DNA from: Amphibalanus amphitrite
Lineage: Eukaryota > Arthropoda > Thecostraca > Balanomorpha > Balanidae
Length of the DNA: 64,000 nucleotides
Reading direction: 5' to 3'
Assembly: GCF_019059575.1 (NCBI RefSeq)
Contig: NW_024881979.1
Location: 62,001 to 126,000 of the forward strand
In this document: positions 24,253-35,870 of the stretch, in pieces
Layout: each line of letters starts with the position of its first letter
Position numbering within the stretch: the stretch's first letter is position 1
The notes under the pieces: generated by a model
The model's database searches: none
What the model saw: only the letters and a program-made list of their open reading frames with translations
Told to the model about the DNA's origin: nothing
Program-made: the position numbers and the translations under genes

Positions 24253-24391
24253 TAGTTTGTCTAGGGCTAACAAACGCCGCTTGAATTTTGACAATCGGCC
24301 CAGTAGTTTCGGAGCTAGGAGGGATGGGCTATGAATGCCCCCCCCCCAGTAGCGCGCATTATGAGAAGACCCCAGTGGGGCTGGGGTTAAA
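24253..24391. mobile_element. Fragment of another TTAA element
   Basis: It begins directly after element D and ends in GGGGCTGGGGTTAA with a C-run inside, resembling one terminus of the same broad family. The left end is missing. Confidence 0.35.
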
Positions 24392-24835
24392 AGCGTTACA
24401 GGCCGGGTAGGGGCGTGACGCTGGTCGATCCCCTCGGTCCGCTCATACCTACTGAGATTTTCATGTTACATTGCAAAGACACGCATCGCGATCGCCCGAA
24501 ATGAAGGTGCCCAGTTGAACGAAGTCATGTGCTTTTGGAAAAAGTGAATATGAATCTCTTGCATCGCTCAGCGGCTCAGCATCGCTTCGGGACCCTTGAC
24601 GGCTGCGGTTGTCAATTGTGATAGAAGTGATTAGATATTATTTAAAAAGAAATCGTTAGACATTGTTGCTGTCATAGAATTTCATAGAAAATTGTGAGCT
24701 TTGTGAGCTTGGTTTTGCTAGAAGAATTGAAGACCCGTGAAAGAACAGGCACGGTGAGTTCGACGCTGCACTGCAACGCTTGGCCATCTCCGTCGGCTCG
24801 GCTAACTTGTTTAGCGTCTGTTTACTTTTTTTGGG
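24392..24835. other. Unassigned spacer
   Basis: No coding, RNA or repeat structure could be supported. Confidence 0.35.
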
Positions 24836-26655
24836 GGTATATTTGTTTCTGGTCCCTAAAAAGCTGTTTCTGGCACCTAATTGCTGATCAGCCCCAAAAT
24901 GCTTATTCGACCCTAATATCTGAATCTGGCACCTAATTGCTTCCGCACAGCCTAAAGTTGCCAGATCGTCTAGTTGAACTCCGTATTTGCTGTTTGCTGA
25001 TTCAGCACCAAAACCAAAACATCCAGCACCTATTTTATTCCACGTTTGCCTACCTAATTCGCGTAATCTTCCTGATTTTATGTATCCTAACAAACATGAA
25101 CGTTGCATTCGGTGATGTCAAGTGCCATTTTCGCCAGTGGAGATAATGATTAATGCCATTTCTAGCCAAAAGAGAATCACTAGCCAGCTATGGTGCAGCA
25201 TAGCAAGACGCTCCTATACCTACCAGCCCGCTATGTAGAGATTATTGCACCCTCAGCCATTTTAACGTGAAAAGTTTGGATCCGTCACTTCCAGCCAGGC
25301 TCTCAGGTCATAAACTGGAGTAAAGCAAAATGTCAACTCTGAACAGACATGCCACGCAACCGGCCCTCTTTTCAATATTATTAGCTTTCTGCAATCATCG
25401 TCTGACTCCATCTCGATCAAACGCAGCATCCGGTTTCTACAGGGGCGTTTGACTGACCGGCCACACAATAACCAAAAACAAAATCAAAGCTTCATGCACA
25501 CATAAGTAAGAAACGGATGAAAAAGGCACAACCACGGCACAACTCTGCGCGGCGAACAACGGACAATGTCCCACGTAAGATCCCGCGTTTCTTCAGCGGC
25601 CTTGAACGGAATGAAAACATTACATTTCTTTTTTGGAGCTATTTGATGACGTCAAAAAATACAATACCCGTTTTAATGGTCAAAATGGAGACAATTACTC
25701 ACAAAAATGTTTCCCTTTAAGCATTACAAATAAATACTTTTAGATATTTAAAGGAAATAGTTCACTTTTTAACATGGGTTTTGAACTGGAATAGCAGTTC
25801 CGTAGCCTGGGCTGAGACGAGCATAAATCAGGAGCTTTTACAGCCCAACGATCACCCTAGGCAAAGATATTCTATTTCTCGTCCCGAAAAAGGTGTCGAT
25901 GTGTGCCTTGCATATATTCGCATCCAGTATGAAAAGAGCATGGGTACCGAAAATTCTTCAGAAACTAGAGAAATTATCTACGAGAACTCTAGAGAAATTC
26001 TCGTACTGATCAATAAGGACATTCAGCAGCAGCAGATCGCCCAAATGCCGGTGGCCGCGATAATTTCTCTAGTTTCTGAAGAATTTTCGGGACCCATGCT
26101 CTTTTCATACTGGATCGCCTGTGCCTTACAGAAACTGAAAAGTTCTTCCTATATCAAAATATAGAAAATAATCTTTTGTTATAAATAGGTTTTATTTTCT
26201 TTGCTGATCATTTTGAACATAAAAAATCATAAATCCATTGCAAAAAAATAATTTCGTGAAAGTGAACTATTTCCTTTAAATGACATTGTTTTTTCAAACA
26301 AATCAATATTATTTGCTTACTTAAACGTCATATACAATGCTGAGATCACTACGGGGCTGTCTTAGAGTGTAGCTGCACTGGCAACCTTTAGGCTAGACTC
26401 CAGGGGTCATTATACCAGAGCAACATGATTCTACCAGCCAGTAGTTCATTTTGCTACTAGATTGGTGCTACGCTCAGCATTTAGGTGCCAGATTCAGAAA
26501 AAAGAGTAAGGCATACCGATGAATAGGTGCCAGAAACAGCTAATTAAGGTCATTTTCCATGATTGGTGCTGGTATCCACCAAATAGGTGCTGTGGACCAA
26601 TTTTGGGGCGAGTCAGCTTTTAGGTGCCAGAAATAGCTTTTCTGGGACGCAATTA
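24836..26655. mobile_element. Composite element with long degenerate inverted arms built of GGCACC/GGTGCC motifs
   Basis: The left arm (about 24,848-24,965) contains AAGCTGTTTCTGGCACCTAA, GCTGATCAGCCCCAAAAT and CTGAATCTGGCACCTAA. The right arm (about 26,463-26,641) holds the same blocks inverted and in mirrored order, for example CTTTTAGGTGCCAG and TTTAGGTGCCAGATTCAG. The arms are diverged, implying an old element. It encloses an intact-looking TTAA MITE. Confidence 0.5.
25746..26281. mobile_element. TTAA MITE with 22-bp perfect TIRs and a central foldback
   Basis: The ends TTTAAAGGAAATAGTTCACT and AGTGAACTATTTCCTTTAAA are perfect complements (22 bp in all), each containing TTAA. Inside, 25,922-25,979 and 26,059-26,115 are complementary arms of 57-58 bp with a single visible mismatch and an ~80-base loop. 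The 127-codon frame across it is an accident of the palindrome. A partial copy of its left part lies at 46,362-46,509. Confidence 0.75.
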
Positions 26656-27043
26656 AATGGCGTCCCTTTTTTTGAAAGGTAGTTAGGCATTAAACATGAA
26701 TTTCGCAAAAATCGTCCTTGTCGATAGTCAAATGGTCATTCTGTTTTGCAACATTCATTATGAGGCCCAGTATAACAGATTATGGTTAGATGCTCTGCTC
26801 CGAAATCTGCGCTTCTGTTGGCGCTTCTGAGACAAACGAAAGTTGTTTACAGCTTTGTTTCACGTTGCTAGGTGGTTGCTATGGAGCTATGGATACTTCC
26901 TTACACACTGTAAAAAAGGGGTAAAAGTATACATTAAGTCCGAGTGACTGTTAAAAGATAAAATTTTCATATTCTTACATTATTTGACATCCTGAATCCA
27001 AAAATGATACTTATAGGTCCTGGAAATAAAAGAAAAACATAAT
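26656..27043. other. Unassigned spacer
   Basis: Nothing supported. Confidence 0.35.
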
Positions 27044-27190
27044 CAACCTGACCTAACCTTACCTATTTACCTACAACCTACCAACCTTGAACCTACAACC
27101 AACAATCTAACCTAACCTAACCTAAAAGTACAAACCTACAACCTAAAACCTAAAACCTACAAACCTACCACCTAACCTAACCTAAAACCT
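27044..27190. repeat. Degenerate (AACCT)n telomere-like tract
   Basis: The tract is made almost only of AACCT, ACCTA and CCTAA variants, including AACCTAACCTAACCTAA. CCTAA is the complement of TTAGG, the common arthropod telomere unit. It is short and interspersed with ACCTACA variants, so it is either an interstitial remnant or an independent simple repeat. Confidence 0.6.
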
Positions 27191-28417
27191 AAAATTTTTG
27201 CTGTTACATATTTGTTTCAACAGCGTCACAATTGTCCACTCGGACCTAATATATACTAATACCAAAAAAGGTTAGCAGTTTCACCTGCTATTCTCGCGCC
27301 AAATTTCAGCACTTTATAACTGCTATTTTCGGCTGCTATCAGCCCTGTTAATCGGTTCCTGCTAAAATTTTAGTAGCCTTGAGCTGCTAAATTACCTGCT
27401 ATTCGTGGTGCTAATTAACGTGTTGCATTTACTAACCCTACCCTCGGCGCCAAATTTCAGCCGTTTTAAGTTCGTTAGTTTGTGCTAAATGACTGCTAAA
27501 AACGAAAGAAGTCACCACTTAGCACCATATTAACAATTTTAAACTGCTAAATTTTGCATCTCATAAACTCAATTACAAGTTATATTCATACGTAAAATTA
27601 ACGCAATGCGAAATAAATGGCCGCTGACAATGCCGAACGCCTGCATACCTACCCCTATTATAGGCACGCACGTTGATTTGTTGAAGAGGATAATGAACTG
27701 TATGAATAGAGCTCTGCAATCTTGTTTTAATTAGTTTAGCGGTAAGCGGCATTCAAAAGTGCGTCAAAAAACTTGTCGGACGGTTTTAACCTTCGACCCT
27801 GGGCGTTTTTGGCCACACCTGCCAGTTTTTTTTTTGTAGGTGAATAAAACCACGATCAAATTTACATAAATCGAAATTACAGCTTATGTAGAAATGTAGG
27901 TGGTGACCGATAACAGTCTTCGAGTTATTCTCTATTTTGTAGAAAAAAAATACCTGCCACGCAATGACAAGAGGGCTGTATATTGTATAATGTGTATGCA
28001 ATGCCTACATTGATTCGAGCCGGCAGGGAAGGGGGATGTTTTTGGCCACAAATGTCAGTTGTATTCTTCGTGTGTGTAACGAAAACCACGGCATTATTGA
28101 GGAATTGAAATGCTATTCTTTTGAACGAAAACACCCTCAAGCATTGTGATTTGTGATACAGGTAAACATGACACGCTGAACCGGAAATTCACACCCGTCA
28201 TCCCTTTTCTCTCCCTTAACTCCCGAGCCACTGGGGGTGGGGGGGGGGCATTAGGTTGCCTCCCTTTACGTTTGGTGTGGTATCTCCGAAAGCTCATAAG
28301 ATACGCAGCTGAAATTTGGCATAGCTTCAAGTGAATACTCAGACCAAATGAATACTTCAAATGAATACTGTGAGGGAATGTTTGTGGTTGTAGGCTGTAG
28401 CACCTAAGGTGACGTCA
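27191..28417. other. Repeat relics with CTGCTA motifs and a three-copy ~100-bp block
   Basis: 27,260-27,530 carries two similar CGCCAAATTTCAGC segments and many CTGCTA/TTAGCAG motifs. 28,101-28,205 (AATTGAAATGCT... through ...CCGG) recurs at 31,357-31,447 and 35,776-35,870. A TTAACTCCCGAGCCACTGGGGG start-like motif lies near 28,217. No gene. Confidence 0.4.
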
Positions 28418-29295
28418 GGGGGGTTGCATCAACCCCCTAAGTTTTTTTTTTCGCGAATAACTCGCGTAAAAAGCGATTGATCGAAACGAAATTGTCAGTG
28501 CCCTCGCATTGATCAATTTTACACCTACCCTGAAAATTTCATGACCCTGACCCAAATGACCATTGACCTGTGACCTACTTTCCGAGACCATGTTTGGCCG
28601 GAATCGCGATTCGGAGTATATCGGCTCGCATTAGATTAGCCGCGCGTTTGCAAGCTTTTCGTGGTTTCAAACGTTCTAACATGTGATTTGATGTTGCTCC
28701 CATGCATTAGGCTGGATGTCAAGGTCACCTGAAGGTCAGGTCAGGTCATTGACCTTTGGTGACCTCGGTTCGCTTTTTCGAGTTTTACATGTTTCTAGGC
28801 TAGTTATTGGAGCTGATTTCGAATTTAGCAACCATTTGAAGATTTACGAAGTAGTTTTGGTGCCTTCGTAACATGTTACGAAGCTGTCAGAGGCAGTTGA
28901 CACGTATTACGAATACCCGTCACGACCCCTACCGGTTGACCTGACCTGACCTGACCCGACCTGGTCTAAATGCTTAAAGACATCATCTCTGATCAAAACT
29001 AACACGATATTCGTGATCGGCACCCCGGAAAACCCCATAGCAGCCACACTTTACGACTTTCTAACAGGTCCCGATTTTCCCGGTTTTCGGGTCATTGACC
29101 TGAACTGGAAGGTCATCCGATGACCTAGGACCTTAAAATTGGATATCATCGGCTTCCTCTCGTGACGGGCAACACGCTCGTTTTTCCGCGAAGCTCTAGC
29201 TCGATCAGGGGCCAACGCGAGGGGGGTTGTACCAACCCCCCCCCCCTTCTTGTGCCGTCGAAGGACGCAAAATGGCCTGTGCCGCCGAGGGTTAA
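28418..29295 (-). mobile_element. Inverted second copy of element A, one TIR lost
   Basis: The sequence matches the reverse complement of 806-1705 almost throughout, including the TTCGCGAATAACTCGCGT segment, the TGACCT runs at 28,935-28,965 and the TTAA end at 29,292-29,295. The other terminal repeat is missing: unrelated sequence ends in GACGTCA directly before the GGGGGG run. Together with the first copy this makes a ~0.9-kb inverted pair 27 kb apart. Confidence 0.75.
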
Positions 29296-30146
29296 AATGT
29301 CACTATTTTTATTATGCTGTTTATGGTTTGTTCAATTGTGGTTAAATTATGATATTAAAATCCTTCGCCCCAGTGGGGGGGGGGGGGGCAGTGGCGTAGC
29401 CAGAAATCAGCGAAAGGGGGGGCCATGGTGCTCGAGGGGGCGACTTTTTCCCTTGAGAGGGGCGCCATAGTGAGCTAGTGACAGGGGGTCAGTCTAAAAT
29501 GTAACGTCATATAGGTATTCATGCATGATTTACTAGGTGTTACTAGTTACTACGGAACCGGCACGAGTAGCAGAACGTTTCGCTGATTTTTCATAAAATC
29601 CAATTAATGCAATTTGCAGCTCAGTGTTTTTTATCAAAAGCGATAAAAATCTTTATGCATATTTAGCACGATATAGGAAACGAGCTCAGGCTACGGACAT
29701 GTTATTGTCAAAATACACACCCATTCGAATTCGAAACGGTAAAATATGCGTTGATCGATTGGCACAATCTTTATTCTTTGCAAAAAAAAAAACATATGTG
29801 TTCACTCACTGAACCAAAGTGACCTGTGGACTGCAGCCTCTGGTCGACCGGGGTGGCCGTGCTTAGAATCTCAGACACTCATGACTGCATGAGTGCCAGA
29901 TGTGTGAGGCGTGAGACTGTCCCATATAGTGGCACGAAGGTTAAAATGTCTTCGGCCGGCGTAGTATAGAAGACGACTTTTGATGATGTGAGTGTGCATG
30001 GTCGACTTTGAATAAGTGCCATAGAAACCTGCTGATCTCGCCGAACATTCGCCTTGCGTAATCCCCAGACCAAATATCTTCATTGAGGGCCAGGTCAATT
30101 TTGCGACCTCTCTATAAGTACCTATAAGTTACCGATTACCTATAAG

Positions 30147-31349
30147 GTAACCCGCGCCGTGCTGGTGGCCTGTGCTTTCCGTGTCGTGCTGGGGGGGGGC
30201 TGTTTTCACGTCCCCCCTCTAACTCGGCTCCTGGGCCACGTAGCGACACACGTTAAGGGGAAATCGAAAGAGCGTCAAAAATAATGACGGAAAGACTTCG
30301 TTTCAATTTTTAGGTCAGGTCAAAGGTCAGGTCACCAGAGGTCATCAAAGGTAAAATTTAGTCCATTTCAACAATTTTGGAAACTGCCAACGGCTAACTC
30401 GGGAACCAATAGAGCTACAGCGCCGCGGAAAAGCGCATTCGATAGCCCTTTTACAGGCTTTTCTGAATATTGCTCTCGGATTTGTTCTCAGGTCAATGGG
30501 TTAGCCTCCAGAGGGCAAAAATTCCAAAAATAACAGTTTTTATGAAAAACGTTTTTTTCTGCAATAACATTTGGTTCAAGACAGTGACGATATTTATTTT
30601 GCCTGCCTCGTGTTCCTCTCGTCGAGACGCGTCGAATGAACTATACGTTGACCTTGAAAGTTTATTTTAAAAATTTGACCGCAGGTCAAGGTCATGACCT
30701 GACCGGAAAGGGTCATTCTGCAGATCAGTCGATCCGTATCGTCGAGCTGACCACATCTGACGTGTTTTCACCGCTCTAGCACGTCTCTATCAAAAGTTGA
30801 AGCCAAAAAACCGTTTATGGTGATAAAATAGGTGACCGTTTATGACCTGAGATGACCTCAAGGGCACATAAAAGGACACATGTGCATTTTTACGATTCAG
30901 TGTGCTATGTTTACCTATGAACCGATGTTTAGGGGGGGGGGGGGGTTAAACGACATTCGTCCAAAAGAGGCGCATTTCACTTTTCTCCCAATGACTTGAG
31001 GTCCCAAAATAGACCTGACCTTAGGTCACAGAAATAAAAAGTCCGAGATGAACATTTGATGCATATTGTTAGTCTTATCAATTTCTAAAAGTTTCAAAAG
31101 TGATCGTTCAGTCGGTGTAGCTATAGCGGGTCTTTTAACTTTTTTTTAGGTAAGGTCACTTGACGTGCCCTAGTGACCTGACCTTGAACGACCCTCATCT
31201 GAAATTTAACAAGCTGTGTAGAAAAGATGTATGAACAGGTGTACCAAAGACAGCGCAGGCGCTGCGCGACGCCGTTTTTGAGATGTTCGCGAGAAAAAAA
31301 CGTAAGGGGGGCGTACCTCCCCCCCCCCCTCCACCACGGCGCGGATTAA
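30147..31349 (+). mobile_element. TTAA-type TIR element E, AGGTCA-rich
   Basis: The left end is GTAACCCGCGCCGTG (TTAA decayed to GTAA); the right end is CACGGCGCGGATTAA. G/C-runs lie inside both ends. AGGTCAGGTCAAAGGTCAGG lies near 30,312 and further half-sites at about 30,685-30,705 and 31,005-31,030. The interior shares inverted similarity with 34.8-35.2 kb. Confidence 0.65.
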
Positions 31350-32149
31350 TGGGAGACAATTGAAATGCTCTTCTTCTGAACGAAAACAACCTCAACCATC
31401 GGGATGCAGGTAAATATGACACATTTAATCGGTAAATGTCACTCGTGATGTGACCACTTTTATGTTACTGAGGTCATCTCAGGTCATGAAAGGTCTCCAG
31501 TAGATTTTGGACAATAATTTTTGATAGAGATATGGTAGAGAAATGGAACACCCTATATAATTATTTTCCTTCTCGAAAATATGGATCGACTAATATGCAA
31601 TATGACCTTTACCGGTTAGGTTATGACCTTTACCTTAGGTCAAATTCTCAAATGCCCTTTTAATGTCAAATTCTAGTTCATTTGACTCATCTGTCTCGAA
31701 AAATGGAACACGATGCTGGTTGAACTAATCTCATGCAGGTCTGAGCCAAAAGGTATTACAGATAAACGTCCTCCGCGAAAACGTATATTTTGAGGCTAAA
31801 ACGTTTACCTTAGATCAAATCTGAGATAATCAATAAGAGAGAGCATAAAAAAGAGCTATCGAATATGCGCTTTGCTGCGGCGCTGTAGTTCAATCTCTTT
31901 CTGAATCCTGACTCAATTGGGGAGAACGCTATGCGCCGCTTTGTCGAAAAATGTCAACATCGGCGAAATTTGATTTTCGGTTGTCGCTGGTGACCTGACC
32001 TTCGACCAGTTCGACCTACCCTTAAAATGATCTAAGTAGTTTTGTTATAGTTTCTGACGCTCTTTCGAACGCCGCCTACTGCGTGTCTCGACGTGGCCCA
32101 CAAGCTGAGATAGAAGTGGGTGTTCAAACACCCCCAGCAGGTTCAATAA

Positions 32150-33206
32150 AAAAACGCTTACGCTGGGGGCGGTACCCCACTGCTAGGCGTTGTCGGCATC
32201 GCAATAATGGGCGGCACAGCGCTGAGGGGCGCCACTTGCATTGAGGGGTGGCATTGTACGGTGAAGGGGCAGCGTCGCGTTGAGGGGCGGTATCGCAACG
32301 AGGGTGGCACTTACAAGGCTGCCTAATAAGGAACGCTTGGCACATCCAAGCTCAGCTCGGCGCCGCCTAGCTGCTGCATCTTGAAAAGGGCCCTTGTAGT
32401 CGATGAGAAAGCCCCATTGTCAAAAAATTGCCTAGCGTCAGTGGTTTCGGGGGGGGGGGGGCGACCGAAGTATCCAATTCAGTTTCGCGTCAGTGACTAC
32501 TGGAGGGCGTCAACGACCTCGGATAGGGCGAATGTGATCTTCAGAAGGGCACCGGGTGCTCTAGAGGGGTGCAATGCTTGGATGGGGTCACTGCTGCCTT
32601 CAGTAGGGCGTCGGACGCTCTGGAGGGGCGCCATTGATCTCGGATGGTCCGACTGGGATTTTCAGAGAAGCATCAGTGGTTTCAGAGGGGCGCCATTGAT
32701 CAAGGATGGGCCGACTGAAACCCCGGTTCAGGTGGGCGCCAGTGGCTCTTGAGGGGCGCCAGCGACCTCGGATTGATGGGGCGACTGTGATCTTTAGAAC
32801 GGCGTTGAGGGCGCCATTGGGCATGGATGGGGCCACTGTTGCCTTCAGCAGGGCGCCGCAGGGAGGCTCTGGAGGGGCTTGAGCTTGGGTGGGCCGACTG
32901 TAGTCTCTAGAGGCGTTGTCTCGGATGGGGCGAATGTGATTTTCAGAGGGGTGCCGGGTAGTCTAGAAGGGCGCCATTGGCTTCAGAGGGCTGCCATCGT
33001 TCTTAAAATGGGGCAGCTGTAACCTTCGTTTAGATGGGCGTGGCGTGATCTTCAGAAGCGCGCCGGACGCTCTGGAGGGGCGTCATTGGGCTTGAATGGG
33101 GCGACTTTAGTCTCAAGCGGGACGACTTCAGTCTCAAGGGGATGGGGCGCTAGTGGCTCTTGAGGGCGCTATTGATCTCGGATAGGGCGACTGTGATCTT
33201 GAGAAG
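32150..33206 (+). repeat. Degenerate GGGGCGCCA minisatellite
   Basis: Imperfect units combine AGGGGCGCCATTG, CTCGGATGGGGCGACTG and TGATCTTCAGA in varying order and spacing (about 40-75 bp). The several overlapping reading frames here vary with the unit copy and are not considered genes. Confidence 0.65.
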
Positions 33207-34100
33207 AATGCGGGTGCTTTAGAGGGGCGCCAGTGGTTTCAGGGATCGATCTTGGATGGGTCGATTGGGGCAGCTGTGAACTTCAGAGGGGCGCCGGCTG
33301 CTTTAGAGGGGCGCCATCAAGCTTTAATGGGGCGACTGTTCCGTTTAGGTGGGTGCCAGCGGCTCTTCAGGGGCGCCATCGACCCTGGGGGTTCGGAATA
33401 TTCTGGTTTCCGGAGGGGCGCCCTTCAACATTTGGGGGCTCAGGTCGTATTTGGGGACGCCCTTGAGATTATTTAGGTGTCCAGGCACCCCCAAAGAGAT
33501 ATTGAGTTCGATCCCTGCCTGCACATCACTTTTTAATTCATGTTCTCTCTGTAAAACGGCATCAGCCTAGTCGGCGCTAATTGGGGCGCCATTTGGGCGG
33601 CTGGGCGGAAAGGGGGGGCCATGGCCCCCATGGCCCCCCCTGTCTACGCCACTGAATGCGGGTGCTTTAGAGGGGCGCCAGTGGTTTCAGGGATCGATCT
33701 TGGATGGGTCGATTGGGGCAGCTGTGAACTTCAGAGGGGCGCCGGCTGCTTTAGAGGGGCGCCATCAAGCTTTAATGGGGCGACTGTTCCGTTTAGGTGG
33801 GTGCCAGCGGCTCTTCAGGGGCGCCATCGACCCTGGGGGTTCGGAATATTCTGGTTTCCGGAGGGGCGCCCTTCAACATTTGGGGGCTTAGGTCGTATTT
33901 GGGGACGCCCTTGAGATTATTTAGGTGTCCAGGCACCCCCAAAGAGATATTGAGTTCGATCCCTGCCTGCACATCACTTTTTAATTCATGTTCTCTCTGT
34001 AAAACGGCATCAGCCTAGTCGGCGCTAATTGGGGCGCCATTTGGGCGGCTGGGCGGAAAGGGGGGCCATGGCCCCCATGGCCCCCCTGTCTACGCCACTG
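33207..34100 (+). repeat. Two-copy 448-bp direct duplication ending in a hairpin and hAT-like terminus
   Basis: 33,207-33,654 and 33,655-34,100 are near-identical (offset 448). Each copy ends with a strong hairpin, GGGGGCCATGG-CCC-CCATGGCCCCC, followed by CTGTCTACGCCACTG. The duplication therefore copied the terminus itself. Confidence 0.8.
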
Positions 34101-35870
34101 GGGGGGGGGGGGCATATATTACCACCCTGTCGCGTTTTTTGCGTGTAAATAAGAAACCGCGGCGCATAGCGCCGCGCCGCTTGGGGTAGCTTTTGGTACA
34201 GCCCACCGCTAAAGTAATGTAGGGTTTTACCGATCTCAACGGTTGGCTTTGACTGGCGATTGTTTAATGCGGTGTGATCGAAAAGAAGATGTCAATAGCT
34301 AAAGTTGCAGCTGCAAGGGTGACGATACATATAAGCTACATTCAAAGTTTCATTGTAGTCTGGCTTATCGTTCCTAAGCTTCAGAAGCAGAACATACCCA
34401 TGACTGAAACCCTACATTACTTCTGCTGTGGACTGTACATCAATTTTGGACAATGTGTGAAATTTTTGACCCCAGATCATGTCAGATCAGGTCACCAGGT
34501 CAAGTTAACTGACCAAGCCTAAAAAAAAGTTTGCAATCATGTCCAGCCTGCAGTGTTTGTCAGAAAGGTTTTAAACTTGGTGGATTGCATGATATTATGG
34601 GCGCCTACAATTTGTATATTTTTATATCCGTGACCTAAGGTCAGGTCAGTGGCGTGACCTTTCCATTACAAGTCAATGGAGAAAAATGAAAATGCCTCTA
34701 GATCCGTGTGTACGCATAGGAACAGTCCAACTATTTCAGAATCACAATTATTTGGACCACCCGTGATGACCAGAGTGTCATTTTTGCTGATAGCCTCCAG
34801 AAAGGTCATCCGAGGTCATTTGAGGCTACAAACAGATGTTTGCCAATAACTCGCGATTGGAAAGAGATAGAACGCTGGGGATGGTCTCATTGTGTTTGTC
34901 TTGCCGAGACGCATCGACTGATATGCAACATGGCCTTTTCCGGTCAGGTCATGACCTTGACCTGAGGTCAAATTTTCAAGTTGACCTTTCAAGGTCAAAT
35001 TATAGTTAGTTCGACGCGTCTCGGCGAGAGGAACACGATTCTGGCAATAGAAATGTCGTGGCTTTTTGTTGTCGAAAGTTATTGTCGAAAAACACTTTTC
35101 GTAAAAACAGCTATTTTTGGAGTTTTTTCCCTCTGGAGGCTAAACCCGTGACCTGAGGTCAGTTTTGATAATGACCTTTTCAAAAGAAGAGTTCAAGAGC
35201 TATCGATTGCTTTTCCATGCGTTTTTCTGGCTACCATAGTTCCTGAGATAACGGTATGTTTTCTGAAAAATATAATGACCATTGGCAAATTTTGACCTTT
35301 GATGACCTCTGGTGACCCCAATATTGCTCTAAAATGAAAAATGACCGAACTACTTTCAAAGGTGCGCATTGAGAGCTATCGACTGCTTTTTACCGCGTCT
35401 TTCAATCGACAAGGTGACGCCTATGCGAATTGGAACCAAACTTGTAACAAGGAGCCAACTTGTAGATTTGGTTTAGAGTGTACGTCCAAGTGACCCGCCT
35501 CGTTCCTAGTTAAGCTCTAATTAGATCAAGTGACTCATAGGGAGCGAAAAACGACAAAAAAACATGAATTTCCCTATGGCGGCGGGCTGCCGGGTTGCCA
35601 GACGGCGCACCGGCTATTTTCACTTTTGACACACCATGGCATCCCAGAAGTTTGAACTCGGGCTTTTGCATGAGAAAATCAGTATGAACAATTCGTATAT
35701 CTCAGATTTTTTATATCGGTGGGCGGCCTAAGGTCAGGTCAGTTTTGCGATATATCCATTATGTCAATAGCAAAAAATTGAAATGCTCTTTTTTCGGAAA
35801 TACCCTCAAACATCGTGACACAAGCAACATGACACACTTAACCGGAAAATTGTACCTGTGTGCACTTTTT
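34101..35870. other. AGGTCA-rich repeat relics
   Basis: There is no gene. TGACCT/AGGTCA motifs lie at about 34,480-34,500, 34,632-34,660, 34,805-34,825, 34,940-34,990, 35,150-35,165, 35,295-35,320 and 35,730-35,742. Parts are inverted relatives of 20.6-20.8 and 30.3-30.7 kb. No terminal repeats could be paired. Confidence 0.45.

Larger units (their letters stand above)
29389..34100. mobile_element. Large degenerate hAT-like element with nested insertions
   Basis: The left end is CAGTGGCGTAGCCAG at 29,389; the right end is CTGTCTACGCCACTG, ending at 34,100. Both sit against a G-run, compatible with an 8-bp duplication of Gs. AGGGGCGCC motifs just inside the left end match those filling 32.1-34.1 kb, supporting that these are one element. 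The TTAA element E is nested within it. No transposase is recognisable. The family call rests on the CAGTG...CACTG termini only. Confidence 0.45.

Noticed and set aside
25781..26164. 127-codon frame
   Set aside because: It spans the foldback core of a MITE, whose arms encode complementary nonsense peptides.
33233..34018. Paired 63-97-codon frames in the 448-bp duplication
   Set aside because: They are translations of a GGGGCGCC minisatellite, copied by the duplication.
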